Shown here in pieces: positions 1-13,681 of a DNA stretch of 64,000 nucleotides. The translations under genes and the position numbers were made by a program. How positions within the stretch are numbered: the first letter of the stretch is position 1; every line of letters starts with the position of its first letter. Source of the DNA: DATKAS01 sp963773315 (GTDB lineage Bacteria > Actinomycetota > Acidimicrobiia > Acidimicrobiales > DATKAS01); the NCBI GenBank assembly GCA_963773315.1, contig CAVZAF010000001.1, forward strand, positions 1 through 64,000, written 5' to 3'. Below the pieces are notes generated by a model that was not told the origin of the DNA, made no database searches, and saw nothing but the letters and a program-made list of their open reading frames with translations.

Positions 1-5
1 GAAAA

Positions 6-119
6 TCCGGCGGCGACCTACTCTCCCAGGGGGTCTACCCCCAAGTACCATCGGCGCGGGCGGGCTTAACTGCCGTGTTCGGAATGGGAACGGGTGTGGC
101 CCCGCCGCCATAGCCACCG
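6..119 (-). rRNA. rrf: 5S ribosomal RNA
   Basis: On the minus strand this reads as a bacterial 5S rRNA. It has the conserved ACACCCGTTCCCATTCCGAA segment, the AGTTAAG loop and the closing GGGAGAGTAGGTCGCCGCC end. It is the last gene of the rRNA operon, about 80 bases after the 23S gene. The ends are set by the pairing of the terminal helix and could be off by a few bases. Confidence 0.93.
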
Positions 120-159
120 GAAACCTGTTGTCAATGGCGCCAGCGAAAAGCCGGCAGCC

Positions 160-189
160 CCTTGAGCACTTCAGAGCGAGCACGAGCAT
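160..189 (-). repeat. 23S processing stem, 3' arm
   Basis: This sequence between 23S and 5S contains CAGAGCGAGCACGAGCAT (172-189), the exact complement in RNA of 3264-3281 just upstream of the 23S gene. In the primary transcript the two arms would pair and bring the ends of 23S together, the normal substrate geometry for RNase III. The pairing extends with mismatches to about 30 bases. Confidence 0.85.
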
Positions 190-197
190 GAGTTCAT

Positions 198-3254
<3,057 letters not shown>

Positions 3255-3263
3255 AGAACAAAG

Positions 3264-3295
3264 ATGCTCGTGCTCGCTCTGCAGTTCTCAAAGGG
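3264..3295 (-). repeat. 23S processing stem, 5' arm
   Basis: Positions 3264-3281 are the reverse complement of 172-189 beyond the 3' end of 23S, an 18-base perfect match that continues imperfectly to 3295. It overlaps the boxA-like TTTGAGAAC on the transcript strand. Confidence 0.85.
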
Positions 3296-3380
3296 CGGGG
3301 CGGATCGCCGGCAACGCCTCGAGGGCAGCACGGCTGATCGACCGACACGAAGAAGCGCCACCTCCCCTTCGGGGGTGCGA

Positions 3381-3404
3381 CTCCTTCAAAACGGAAGAGA
3401 GGAT
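3381..3404 (-). repeat. 16S processing stem, 3' arm
   Basis: On the plus strand this reads CTCCTTCAAAACGGAAGAG followed by AGGAT. It matches the reverse complement of 5241-5264 upstream of the 16S gene at 23 of 24 bases. In the transcript the two arms enclose the whole 16S RNA, as expected for an RNase III stalk. Confidence 0.88.
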
Positions 3405-3538
3405 TGCGTCCGGCATCAGCACCAGACCTCAGGAGGAGAACCTACGACCGAGGGTGGGTCTGACGAAGACGGCCAGCGCATCAACTGGGTGTTGTCTCCT
3501 ACCGGCCGAGCGAACGCTCAGCTTGAGGAGAATCAACT

Positions 3539-5068
<1,530 letters not shown>

Positions 5069-5389
5069 GATCCCTGCCCGTGAGGGCAGAAACCGAAGAG
5101 CCAGCCAAGAGCTGCTGAGCCCTTGACCAACTGGCGCCCGAGCAGGTTGGGACCCACTCGAGCATTGTGATGAATTGACAAAGAACGACCCCACGGACAC
5201 CAAGAAGGCACCCGCGCGGTCGCCCGCACTGGCTTTCTTCATCCTCTCTTCCGTTTTCAAGGAGCCACAGGTGCTCAGCGGCACGCGCCTCCCGTGGGAG
5301 GTGTTGGTGCCGGTTGGCTCGGGAGTCGACCGCCGGCGGACCGGCTAGACCGGGATGTCGCTCGCAGCGGCCTCCCGAGGCGGATTGCC
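5069..5389 (-). other. rRNA operon leader
   Basis: About 320 bases between the inferred transcription start (near 5383) and 16S. It contains the 5' arm of the 16S processing stem at 5241-5264 and, on the transcript strand near 5174-5190, CGTTCTTTGTCAATTC, which resembles an actinobacterial boxA. No protein gene is supported here. The palindromic ACCTCCCACGGGAGGCG-like sequence near 5287-5303 may form another leader hairpin. Confidence 0.7.
5241..5264 (-). repeat. 16S processing stem, 5' arm
   Basis: Plus-strand ATCCTCTCTTCCGTTTTCAA then GGAG. It pairs with 3381-3404 in the rRNA precursor (23 of 24 bases), closing a stem around 16S. Confidence 0.88.
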
Positions 5390-5418
5390 AACCTACCGAG
5401 ACCCCGAGGAACTGTCAA
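5390..5418 (-). promoter_or_regulatory. rRNA operon promoter
   Basis: On the minus strand a consensus -35 TTGACA (5413-5418) is followed by exactly 17 bases and a -10 TAGGTT (5390-5395). It starts only about 28 bases after the tyrS stop codon and points at the rRNA genes. This is the best sigma-70-type promoter in the window. Confidence 0.8.
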
Positions 5419-5424
5419 CTCGGT

Positions 5425-5447
5425 CGGGCCTTTTCGGCCCGGTTTTT
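5425..5447. terminator. Hairpin between tyrS and the rRNA promoter
   Basis: CGGGCC and GGCCCG (5425-5430 and 5436-5441) form a six-pair stem with a five-base loop. The run of Ts follows it on the plus strand (5443-5447), not on the strand of tyrS and the rRNA genes. It touches the tyrS stop codon. It may still slow read-through from tyrS or block antisense transcription; direction is uncertain. Confidence 0.4.
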
Positions 5448-6721
5448 CAAGGTTTTTCGGCGATGAGATGGTACGTGCTCCGGCCCTTCCGAAGCAGCGC
5501 GAACCGACCGTGGAGGAGGTCCTGCGCGCCGACACTCCCCTCGCCCGCCACCTTCCGGCCGTTCACGGCGACGCCGCCCTGCGTCAGCAGGCGCCGAGCT
5601 TCGCCGTTCGACGCCGCAAGGCCGGTACGGGTCAGCACGCTGACCAGGTCGATCCCCGCATCGAGCTCGGACGCGGCCTACCTCCGTCGTCGGGACCTCC
5701 CGGGCGACGACTTCGAGCGCCTCGAGCGGTGCTGACGTGGGGTCACCTCCGAACAGGACCTCGGCGGCGGCATCTGCCGCTCGGGCAGCGTCGTCTCCGT
5801 GGACCATCGCCGTCACGGTCGAGGCCAACAGGCGCTGGGCCCGCCGATGCTCGGGCGCCTCGCGGTGGGCGACCATCACCTCTTCGATCTCGGAGACGGG
5901 CAGGAGGGTGAACCACAGGAGCTGGCGCTCGACGTCGGCGTCTTCGACCTGCACGAAGAACTGCCGGAACTGGTACGGGCTCGTGCGGCCCGGATCGAGC
6001 CACACCGCTCCCCCGGCCGACTTCCCGAACTTCGCGCCATCGGCCTTCAGCAGGAGCGGCCAGGTGAGGCCGAACGCGGTGCCACCGACCCGCTTCCGGA
6101 TGAGGTCGATGCCGGTGACGATGTTCCCCCACTGGTCAGAGCCGCCCATCTGCATCTCGCACTGCTCGTGCTCGTAGAGCCAGCAGAAGTCGGCTGCCTG
6201 GAGCAGCTGGTAGGTGAACTCGGTGAACGAGATGCCGGTGTCGCTCTCCATGCGGGCGCGCACCGACTCGCGGGCGACCATCTGGTTGACCGTCACGTGC
6301 TTGCCCGTGTCTCGAAGGAAGTCGAGGAGCCCGAACTGCGACGTCCACGTGTAGTTGTTGACCAAGCGCGCCTGATGGGGGCCCGGGGTGAAGTCGAGGA
6401 GCTTCTCGAGCTGCACCGTGATCCCCTCGAGGTTCTTCGAGAGCGTCTCGGGGTCGAGGAGGTTGCGTTCTTCGGAGACCCCGCTGGGATCGCCGATCAT
6501 CCCGGTGGCGCCTCCGGCGAGCACGATCGGCTTGTGGCCGGCGAGCTGGAAGCGCCGGAGCGTGATCTGGCCGATCAGGTTGCCGGCGTGGAGCGAGTCG
6601 CCCGAGGGTCGAAGCCGACGTAGACGCCGATCGGGCCGTCCGCGAGCCGCTTGGCGAGAGCGTCGCGATCGGTGGAGTCGTGGATGAGGCCGCGAGCGTC
6701 GAGGTCGGCGAGCAGGTCCAT
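5447..6721 (-). CDS. tyrS: Tyrosine-tRNA ligase
   Basis: Charges tRNA-Tyr with tyrosine in the cytoplasm. The class I catalytic domain fills the first two thirds: a HIGH-like motif in SGDSLHAGN, AGGATGMIGDPSG, the tyrosine-site QAADF and MQMGGSDQWGN, and a KMSKS-like KFGKS followed by a short linker. The C-terminal S4 RNA-binding domain is seen in GEARRLLTQGGVAVNGRKV. Start ATG at 6721 gives MDLLADLDARGL, the usual N-terminus, and the span equals about 424 residues, normal for the family. The frame breaks near 6606, just before the HIGH motif, and near 5680, before the S4 domain. The two shifts compensate in length. It follows the DNA glycosylase gene by 23 bases and is followed directly by the rRNA promoter. 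Confidence 0.93.
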
Positions 6722-6744
6722 CGCGGTCAATGGTGACAGACGGG

Positions 6745-7327
6745 TCAGCCGCGCTTCGACAGATTCGGCGTCGCCACGCACGTACCACCTCCACGCGATG
6801 ATCGACCGCGACCGAGATGCCGATGCGGGTCGACTGGCCGGGCTCGATCGGGCGGAGATGTGCTGTCGTCGCCGATCCACGGCGCCGTCTTCGTCGGCGA
6901 CGGTCAGGTCGGTGCCGTCGTGCCGACGGTCGATGCCGAATGCCTGGCAGAGCTTCGCCGGGCCGCTGCAGAGCGCCGACTGTCCGGGCGGATGCCACCG
7001 CGGGCCACCCTCATCGCACCGGTGCCCGCGAGGGGCGCGAGCGCACGCAGCAGCACCGCGACGCCGTCTCCCTCTTCGCCGCACACGGCGTTCGCGCACC
7101 AGTGCATGCCGTACGTGAAGTACACGTACAGGTGCCCGGCCGGGCCGAACATCGTCGCGTTCCGCGCGGTCGGCCCCCGGTACGCGTGGCTCGCCGGATC
7201 GTGAGGGCCGAGGTACGCCTCCACCTCGACGATGCGGCCGCGACGCGGTCCCCCGGACGAGCACCTTGTTGAGCAGGTCGGGCGCGACGTCTGTGCGTCA
7301 CGTCGGTAGAAGTCGCGGCGAGCGGCT
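6745..7327 (-). CDS. 3-methyladenine DNA glycosylase (MPG family)
   Basis: Base-excision repair enzyme removing alkylated purines. Fragments in three frames line up with the family: FYRRDAQT, PDLLNKVLVRG, VEAYLGPHDPASHAYRGPT (catalytic glutamate in VEAY), MFGPAGHLYVYFTYGMHWC, SGPAKLCQAFGI, and a C-terminal RIGISVAVDH and AWRWYVRG. The gene is broken by at least four single-base shifts (near 7310, 7235, 7005 and 6800). The likely true end is the TGA at 6745, which gives RGTPNLSKRG after one more correction near 6762. The start is uncertain and lies close to the thioesterase stop at 7328. About 194 residues, the usual size. No close relative could be checked, so the exact frame path is a reconstruction. 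Confidence 0.8.
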
Positions 7328-7718
7328 TCAGCGCGCCAGTGCCTCGCGCACCTCGGCCGGCACCGGGGTCGGCGTGTTCTTCTTGGGCACGACGCTCACA
7401 TAGATGACGGTGGCCGTGATGACCGGCTTGCCGGAGGCTGTGCCCTCGACGCCGACGTCGAAGCTGGTGTTGCCCCATCGGCGACACCTCGAGATCGAGG
7501 TCGAGGGTGTCGCCGAACGTCGCGGGGCCATGCCACTCGAACGTCGCCTTCTTCAGCATGAAGTCGAACCCGAGCTCCTCGAAGTGCCGAGCTCATCGCG
7601 CACCCATGTGTCGACCGCGTCGTCGACATAGGCCATGTAGTTCGCGTTGAACACGACGCCCTGCATGTCGCACTCGCCGTAGCGGATGCGCAGCGAGTGC
7701 CGGTAACCGGTCAGCCAT
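7328..7718 (-). CDS. Acyl-CoA thioesterase, hot-dog fold (4HBT/YbgC type)
   Basis: Likely hydrolyses an acyl-CoA; substrate unknown. The N-terminal HSLRIRYGECDMQGVVFNAN and YMAYVDDAVDTW are typical of the 4-hydroxybenzoyl-CoA thioesterase family, with the catalytic aspartate in the ECDMQG turn. The middle (KATFEWHGPATFGDTLDLDL) and the end (GKPVITATVIYVSVVP) form the central strands of the hot-dog fold. Single-base shifts lie near 7585, near 7470 and probably just after the start. The ATG at 7718 is the nearest start and has no good ribosome site; an earlier start overlapping the upstream gene is possible. About 130 residues, normal for the family. Confidence 0.8.
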
Positions 7719-7730
7719 GCGGGCGGGAGG

Positions 7731-8309
7731 TTAGGTGACTTCGGGACAGCCCCGTTCGAGGGGCCCAAGGGCGCGCTGGGAGTCGGGACCGATGAGGACG
7801 CGCACCGGATCGGTCTCGAGCCCGTCGATCGTCAGCACGTAGTTGCCGCCGCCCGGATCGGTGTCGGCGAAGCGGAAGCCGCCATCGCCGCCGACGGCCC
7901 ACGTACCGACCGTGCTCACCTCACCTGTGCCGCACACCTGCGCGGTGAGCGATGCTCGTTGCTGGGGGAGCCAACCCCTGCCCTCGATCATGAACAAGGC
8001 GGCCGGGTCGCCGTCGGCCGTCGCGGCGGTCAGCGTGATCTCGGTGATCCGGAGCCACGAGTTCCCGAACCGCTGCCCGACCGTGTACACCTGACCGACG
8101 CCCACCCCGTCGGCGCTGCGAAGCCGATCGGGAGGCTGCGTCCGCGACGAGGCGATCGCGAAGAGCCCGATGAGCATCGCGCCGGCCGCGCCGAACGCCG
8201 CCCACCGATGCCACCGCGGTCTCGGCGGCCTCGTCGGGGGAGATGGCGTCTCGACCTGCTCCTCGCCTGGGAGCTCGACCTCGTCCTCGATGTACGAGAT
8301 GTCGATCAC
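7731..8309 (-). CDS. Single-pass membrane protein, unknown function
   Basis: I do not recognise this family. The GTG at 8309 gives VIDISYIEDEVELPGEEQ, an acidic N-terminus, then a proline-rich stretch, one membrane helix around residues 45-65 (WAAFGAAGAMLIGLFAIA) and an external domain of about 125 residues. The external part contains a pair of glycine-rich strands and a single cysteine-to-cysteine spacing (QVCG and GCPE) that could form a disulfide. It is intact over its length, unlike most neighbours. It is followed after about a dozen bases by the thioesterase gene. It reads like a sheet-rich lipoprotein-like extracytoplasmic domain, but has no lipobox. Confidence 0.6.
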   Translation of the reverse strand: MIDISYIEDEVELPGEEQVETPSPPTRPPRPRWHRWAAFGAAGAMLIGLFAIASSRTQPPDRLRSADGVGVGQVYTVGQRFGNSWLRITEITLTAATADGDPAALFMIEGRGWLPQQRASLTAQVCGTGEVSTVGTWAVGGDGGFRFADTDPGGGNYVLTIDGLETDPVRVLIGPDSQRALGPLERGCPEVT

Positions 8310-8328
8310 GGCCAAACCGTACTGCCGC

Positions 8329-8444
8329 ACTCGGACCTGAGGTGCGGCGGGAGTCGGGTGGCAGGTCCGAGTGGGTCGGCCCTGGACCGCGCTCTCGGGC
8401 ACTAGGAGCCACGGTCCGGGAAGACTCGGACGCTAGGTCCGAGT
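8329..8444. repeat. Four copies of ACTCGGAC arranged as two inverted repeats
   Basis: The 219-base gap between argH and the membrane-protein gene holds ACTCGGACCT at 8329-8338 with its exact complement at 8363-8372, and ACTCGGAC at 8424-8431 with its complement at 8437-8444 around a five-base loop. The second is a compact perfect hairpin that could end the arg transcript. The same eight bases build both, which suggests one protein or one duplication event. No T run follows on either strand. Confidence 0.6.
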
Positions 8445-8528
8445 ACCCGCAGGGAGGAGTCAGGCGAGGAACGCGAGCCGGACGTCGGCGACGCCGGCGG
8501 GGTTCTCCCAGTTCCCGCTGCAAGTGGG

Positions 8529-9914
8529 TCAGGCGAGGCGGGCCGAATCGATATCGATTCGGCGCCGGAATCGCTCCACCTGCGTCGCCACCGCGTCAGG
8601 ACCGCCGCCTCCCGCTGTGACCCGCCGGCGGACTGCGACCCCCGGCTCGAGGATCGCGGCGCCCTGTTCCCCCAGCCGCTCGTCTGCACGCACGAGGTCG
8701 GGCAGCGCGCGGCCCGACGCGATCGACTCGCGCACGAGGCCTCCGACGACTGCGTGCGCCTCGCGGAACGGCATGCCACCCGCGACGAGCAGCTCGGCCA
8801 GGTCGGTCGCGGCGAGCATCGGGTCGTCAGCGGCCGACGCCATGCGCTCGAGATCGAAGGTCGCGGCTTCGATCATCCCGGTCAACGCGCCGAGGGCGAG
8901 CGCGGTCTGATCGACGGCATCGAACAGCGGCTCCTTGTCCTCCTGCAGGTCGCGGTTGTACGAGAGCGGCAGGCCCTTGAGCGTCGCGAGGAACCCGGCG
9001 ACGTGACCGATCGAGCGGCCGGCCTTGCCGCGCGCGAGCTCGGCGATGTCGGCGTTCTTCTTCTGCGGCATCATCGAGCTTCCGGTCGCGTGCGCGTCGT
9101 CGAGCACCGCGAACCCGAACTCGGACGACGTCCAGAGCACCCACTCCTCGCCCGAGCCGCGACAGGTGCACTCCGAGCAGAGCGAGGTCGAACAACGCTT
9201 CGGCGACAAAGTCTCGATCGCTCACCGCGTCGAGCGAGTTCTCGAACGCCGCAGCGAAGCCGAGATCGACTGCAGTGCCATGGGGATCGAGCGGCAACGA
9301 CGACCCGGCGAGTGCGCCCGCGCCCAAGGGCGACACGTCGAGGCGCTCGATCGTGACGAGCAGCCGATCGACGTCGCGGGCCAGCGCCCAGCCGTGCGCG
9401 AGGAGGTGGTGAGCGAGGAGCACGGGCTGCGCCCGCTGCACGTGGGTGTAGCCGGGCATGTACGCATCGCCGGCGGCGGTCCGCGCGCTGCGAGGAGCAC
9501 CTGCTGCAGACGCGACGACCCGCGCCGCGACGGCTGCGGAGCTCGCGCTTGCACCAGAGCCGCAAGCGCGGTCGCCACCTGGTCGTTGCGGCTCCGGCCC
9601 GTGTGCAGCTTCCCGCCCGCCGGGCCGGCGATCTCGGTGACCCGTGCGCTCGATCGCGGTGTGGATGTCCTCGTCCGACGGTGCGAAGTCGAACGCGCCG
9701 CGCGGCGAGCTCGTCCAGCGACCGCATCGAGGGCAGCCAGGATCGCCGCCGACTCGTCGCCGTCGAGCAGGCCTGCCCGCACGAGGCCGCGCACGTGCGC
9801 ACGGGAGCCGACGATGTCGTCCGCCGCGAGCCGCTGGTCGAACGGCAGCGACGCGGTGAAGGCGAGCAGCTCGTCGGCGGGCCCGGAACCGAAGCGGCCG
9901 TGCCACAGCGTCAC
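8529..9914 (-). CDS. argH: Argininosuccinate lyase
   Basis: Last step of arginine synthesis: splits argininosuccinate into arginine and fumarate. The fumarase-superfamily signature GSSMMPQKKNADIAELARGK holds the catalytic serine loop. KLHTGRSRNDQVAT and MPGYTHVQRAQPV supply the other active-site segments, with the catalytic histidine in THVQ. The start GTG at 9914 gives VTLWHGRFG, the family N-terminus, and overlaps the argG stop as GTGA. About 461 residues, as expected. The frame changes near 9690-9720, 9500, and again near 9200, but each piece continues the family sequence. It is the final gene of the arg operon. Confidence 0.92.
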
Positions 9915-11142
9915 GAGCCCGAGGCACCACCGGTGGCGGCTCGCTGCCCCTCCCTGGCGCTGCGCCCACGTCTGCACGCCGAGGCCCCAGATGCGGACGA
10001 AGCCCTCGGAGTCGGTGTGCCGGAACGTGTCGGCGGCGTCGTAGGTCGCGAGGCCGTAGTCGTAGAGCGAGTGCGGGCTGCGGCGCCCGTTGACGAAGCA
10101 ACGACCGGGCTCGAGCCGCAGCCGAACCTCACCGGTGACGAAGCGCTGCGTCTCGTCCACGAACGCGTCGAACGCCTGCTTGAGCGGCGAGTACCAGAGC
10201 CCGTCGTAGACGAGCTCGGCGTAGCTCGACTCGAGGCGGGCCTTCTCGTGGTGCACGTCGCGCTCGAGCGTGATGTCCTCGAGGTCGGCGTGCGCGAGCA
10301 GGAGGGCCAGCGCCGCCGGGCACTCGTAGGTCTCGCGGCTCTTGATGCCCGACCCGGCGGTTCTCGACCATGTCGAGCCGGCCCCAGCCGTACGCGCCGA
10401 CGATGCCGTTCATCTGCGCGATCAGCTCGTGGAACGGCATCGCCGTGCCGTCGAGCGACGACGGGCTTGCCCTCCTCGAACGCGACGACGACCTCGCGCG
10501 GCTCGGTCGCGGTGGGCACCGTCATCGCCCACACGCCGGGAGGCGGCGCGGCCCACGGATCCTCCATCTCGCCGCACTCGATCGCTCGACCCCAGAGGTT
10601 GTCGTCGATCGAGTACAGCTTCTCCTTCGTCGCCGTGATCGGGATGTTGTGCCGGTACGCGTAGAGGATCGAGTCCTCGCGGGTGAAGCCCCAGTGACGC
10701 ACCGGCGCGAGCACCTCGAGATCGGGAGCGAGCGCCCGCACGCTGACCTCGAAGCGCACCTGGTCGTTGCCCTTGCCCGTGCAACCGTGGGCGACCGAGT
10801 CGGCACCCCATCGCCGGGCCGCGAGCACGAGGTGCTTCGCGATGATCGGCCGTCGACGAGCGCCGAGACGAGCGGGTACTTGCCCTCGTACTTCGCGTTC
10901 GCCTTCAACGCCGGAGTGAGGATCTCGTCGGCGAACTCCTCGCGGAGGTCGCGCACCTCGATGTCGGTCGCGCCTGCGGCGAAGGCGCGCTCGCGCACGG
11001 CGTCCCAGTCACCGGTCGTCGCCTGACCGACGTCGGCGCACAGGCAGAACACCTCCTCGACGCCCATCTCCTCCTGCATCCAACGCACGAGCACGGAGGT
11101 GTCGAGGCCTCCGCTGTACGCGAGCACCACACGCTTTGCCAC
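9911..11142 (-). CDS. argG: Argininosuccinate synthase
   Basis: Joins citrulline and aspartate with ATP. The N-terminal PP-loop AYSGGLDTSVLVRWMQEE is clear, followed by the Rossmann-like ATP domain and the second domain (GCTGKGNDQVRFE, YSIDDNLWGRAIECG, MNGIVGAYGWGRLDMVENR, RFVTGEVRLRLEPGRCFVNG). GTG at 11142 gives VAKRVVLAYSGG. The TGA at 9911-9913 overlaps the argH GTG. About 410 residues, the normal length. Shifts are needed near 10845, 10445, 10350 and shortly before the stop. It lies 19 bases after argR. Confidence 0.92.
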
Positions 11143-11161
11143 TGCGCTCGCTCCGCGGTTC

Positions 11162-11654
11162 TCAGTCGTTCGTGAGGCCGGCGAGGCCTCGCAAGATCTT
11201 CGCCATCTTCTCGCCACCCATCTTCTCGGCGGCGACGCACAGCAAGGTGTCGTCGCCCGCGACCGTGCCGAGCAGTCCCTCGAGCCCGCTGCGGTCGAGC
11301 GCAGACGCAACGACGTGTGCGCAGCCCGGGGGCGTGCGCAGCACGACGAGGTTCGCTGACTGCCGCGGCCTCGACCACCCATTCGGACAGCACCCGCCGG
11401 AGGTGGTCGTGGGGCGCGAGCCGGTCAGGCTCGTACTCAGGGATCGCGTAGACCGTCTCTCCGCCCGGGACGCGCACCTTCACCGCGCCGAGGTCTTCGA
11501 GGTCGCGAGAGACAGTCGTCTGGGTCGCCATGATCCCCTCGTCTGCGAGCAGGTCGACGAGCTGCGGTTGGCTCGTGACCGAGTGCTTGCCGAGGAGGAG
11601 CGCGATGCGGTGTTGACGCTGCGCCTTGGTCGGCTTGCCGTTCGCGGTGCTCAT
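11162..11654 (-). CDS. argR: Arginine repressor
   Basis: Arginine-responsive transcription factor that binds as a hexamer to paired ARG boxes. The N-terminal winged helix is visible as QRQHRIALLLGKHSVTSQPQ and TQTTVSRDLEDLGAVKVRV, the second carrying the recognition helix. The C-terminal oligomerisation and arginine-binding domain ends with VAGDDTLLCV and the GGEKMAKIL helix. The GDD triplet is the family's arginine contact. One frameshift near 11357 separates the domains. ATG at 11654 overlaps the argF stop as ATGA. Being inside the operon it controls, it probably regulates itself through the site upstream of argC. Confidence 0.92.
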
Positions 11655-12514
11655 GACAGCAGGAAGGACAGCAGCCCGCGGGCGACATGCATCCTGTTCT
11701 CCGCCTGCTGCCACACCCGGGATTGCGGTCCGTCGATGACCGACGTCGCGACTTCCATGTCGCGGTGCGCGGGGAGGCAGTGCAGGAAGATCGCGTCGGG
11801 CGCGGCCCCCGCGATGAGCGCGTCATCGACGATGAAGCCAGCGAACGCGCGCTTGCGAGCCGCAGCCTCGTCCTCTTGGCCCATCGACGTCCACACGTCG
11901 GTGTACACGACATCCGCTCCGGCGACCGCCGCCGCGGGGTCGGACGTGAGCTCGGCGTCGGTGCCCTCGAGCTCGTAACCCACGGGAGAGGCGACGCGCA
12001 CCTTCATCCCGACCAGAGGTCCCGCGAGCGCGAGCGATCGGGCGACGTTGTTGCCGTCGCCGACGTACGCGAGCGTGCGGCCAGACAGCCCGCCGAAGGC
12101 CTGGCGGATCGTGAGCAGGTCGGCCAGCGCCTGCATCGGGTGGGTGAGGTCGGACAGCAGGTTGACGACGGGCACGGACGACACCGCAGCCATCCGTTCG
12201 AGCTTCGAATGCTCGAACACGCGTGCCGCGATCGCCGAGTGGTAGCAGGCGAGGGTGCGGGTGACGTCCTCGACGGTCTCGCGGGTGTCGAGGCCGACCT
12301 CATCGCCGCGGATCGTCACCGGGTGCCCGCCGAGCTGCACCACCGCCATCTCGGTCGAGTTGCGCGTGCGGGCCGAGGGCTTCTCGAAGAGCAACGCGGC
12401 GCCCTGGCCCGCGAGCACCTTGGGCACGCGGACGATCGGCACCTCGGCGAGGTCGAGCACGGTCGTCAGCTCGGCCGCAGTGAGGTCGTCGATCTCGAGG
12501 AAGTGCCGGGTCAC
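11651..12514 (-). CDS. argF: Ornithine carbamoyltransferase
   Basis: Makes citrulline from ornithine and carbamoyl phosphate. Intact, 287 residues. The carbamoyl-phosphate loop FEKPSARTRNSTE, the HPMQALADLL segment and the ornithine/cysteine loop FLHCLPAHR are all present. The family is usually 300-335 residues; the shorter length comes from a short N-terminus starting VTRHFLEIDDL at GTG 12514, which overlaps the argD stop as GTGA. Carbamoyl phosphate comes from the carAB genes 30 kb away in this window. Confidence 0.95.
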   Translation of the reverse strand: MTRHFLEIDDLTAAELTTVLDLAEVPIVRVPKVLAGQGAALLFEKPSARTRNSTEMAVVQLGGHPVTIRGDEVGLDTRETVEDVTRTLACYHSAIAARVFEHSKLERMAAVSSVPVVNLLSDLTHPMQALADLLTIRQAFGGLSGRTLAYVGDGNNVARSLALAGPLVGMKVRVASPVGYELEGTDAELTSDPAAAVAGADVVYTDVWTSMGQEDEAAARKRAFAGFIVDDALIAGAAPDAIFLHCLPAHRDMEVATSVIDGPQSRVWQQAENRMHVARGLLSFLLS

Positions 12515-13681
12515 GCGGACGCCTCCGCGAGCACAGCGGCCAGGATCGCAACCGCCTCGTCGATCTCGGCGTCGCTCACGTTGAGGGCCGGCGCAAGCCG
12601 AATGGCGCTCGCCGTCACCGCGTTCACCACCAGGCCGTTGTCGAGGGCGAGGTCGGCGGCGACCTTCGCGTCGATGCCGTCGAGCTCGACCGCGATCAGC
12701 AGGCCGAGCCCCCGGACCTCCTTCACGCCGACGACGGTGCTGAGCTGCTCCGTGAGCTTCGCCCCGGCGCTGCGGGCCAGCGCCGGCGCGTCGATGCGCT
12801 GCATCTCGGCGAGCACGGCCCGGGCGGCCGCGGTCGCGAGCGGCGCGCCCCCGAAGGTCGTCGCGTGATCGCCGGGCACGAAGGCCGAGGCGACATCGCG
12901 GCGGGCCCAGCACGCGCCGATCGGCACGCCATTGCCCAAGGCCTTGGCCATCGTCACGACGTCGGGCTGCACACCCATGTGCTGGAAGCCGAACCACTCG
13001 CCCGTGCGGCCGAAGCCGGTCTGCACCTCGTCGACCATGAACAGCAGCCCGCGCTCGTCGCAGATGCGCCGGACCGCGGCGAAGTACTCCGCGGTCGCGG
13101 GGTTCACGCCACCCTCCCCCTGCACCGGCTCGAGCAGCACCGCGGACACCGAAGGGTCGAGGGCGCCTTCGAGCGCGTCCGGGTCACACCACGCGACGTG
13201 CCGGAAGCCCTCGGGCAACGGCCAGAAGACCTCGTGCTTGGCCGGCTGCCCGGTGGCGTGCAACGTGGCGAGGGTGCGCCCGTGGAACGAGCCGTACGCA
13301 CTGACGACGACGTGCCGGCCTCGGCCACCCCACTTGCGCGCCAGCTTGATCGCGCACTCGTTGGCCTCCGCGCCGGAGTTGCAGAAGAACACCTGCCCCA
13401 CGGTCTCGTCACCGGACTCGCCGGTGATCAACGCGTCGATGGTGGTCGCGACCTCAGGAGCGATCGGCGTCGCGAAGAGGTTGGACGTGTGGAGGAGCGT
13501 CTGGGCCTGCTCGTGCAGCGCGGTCGGCCACCGCGGGGTGACTGTGACCGAGCGACGTGACCGCGAGCCCGGAGAGGAAGTCGAGGTATCGCTTGCCCCC
13601 GTCATCCCAAAGGTATGAGCCCTCGCCTCGGACGAACATCACGCGAGGCGGCGCGTATGTGGGCATCAACGGTGAGCTCAT
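12511..13681 (-). CDS. argD: Acetylornithine aminotransferase
   Basis: PLP enzyme converting N-acetylglutamate semialdehyde to N-acetylornithine. FFCNSGAEANECAIKLAR binds cofactor phosphate, FMVDEVQTGFGRTG carries the aspartate that contacts the PLP nitrogen, and TMAKALGNGVPIGA carries the Schiff-base lysine. ATG at 13681 gives MSSPLMPTYAPPRVMFVRGE. One frameshift lies near 13520, between GHSHPAVA and ALHEQAQTLLHTSNL. About 390 residues, normal. It overlaps argB by four bases upstream and argF by four downstream. Confidence 0.94.

Noticed and set aside
5294..5911. Long plus-strand reading frame opposite the rRNA leader and tyrS
   Set aside because: It is arginine-, proline- and glycine-rich, crosses the rRNA promoter and lies opposite clear tyrS sequence; a GC-rich shadow.
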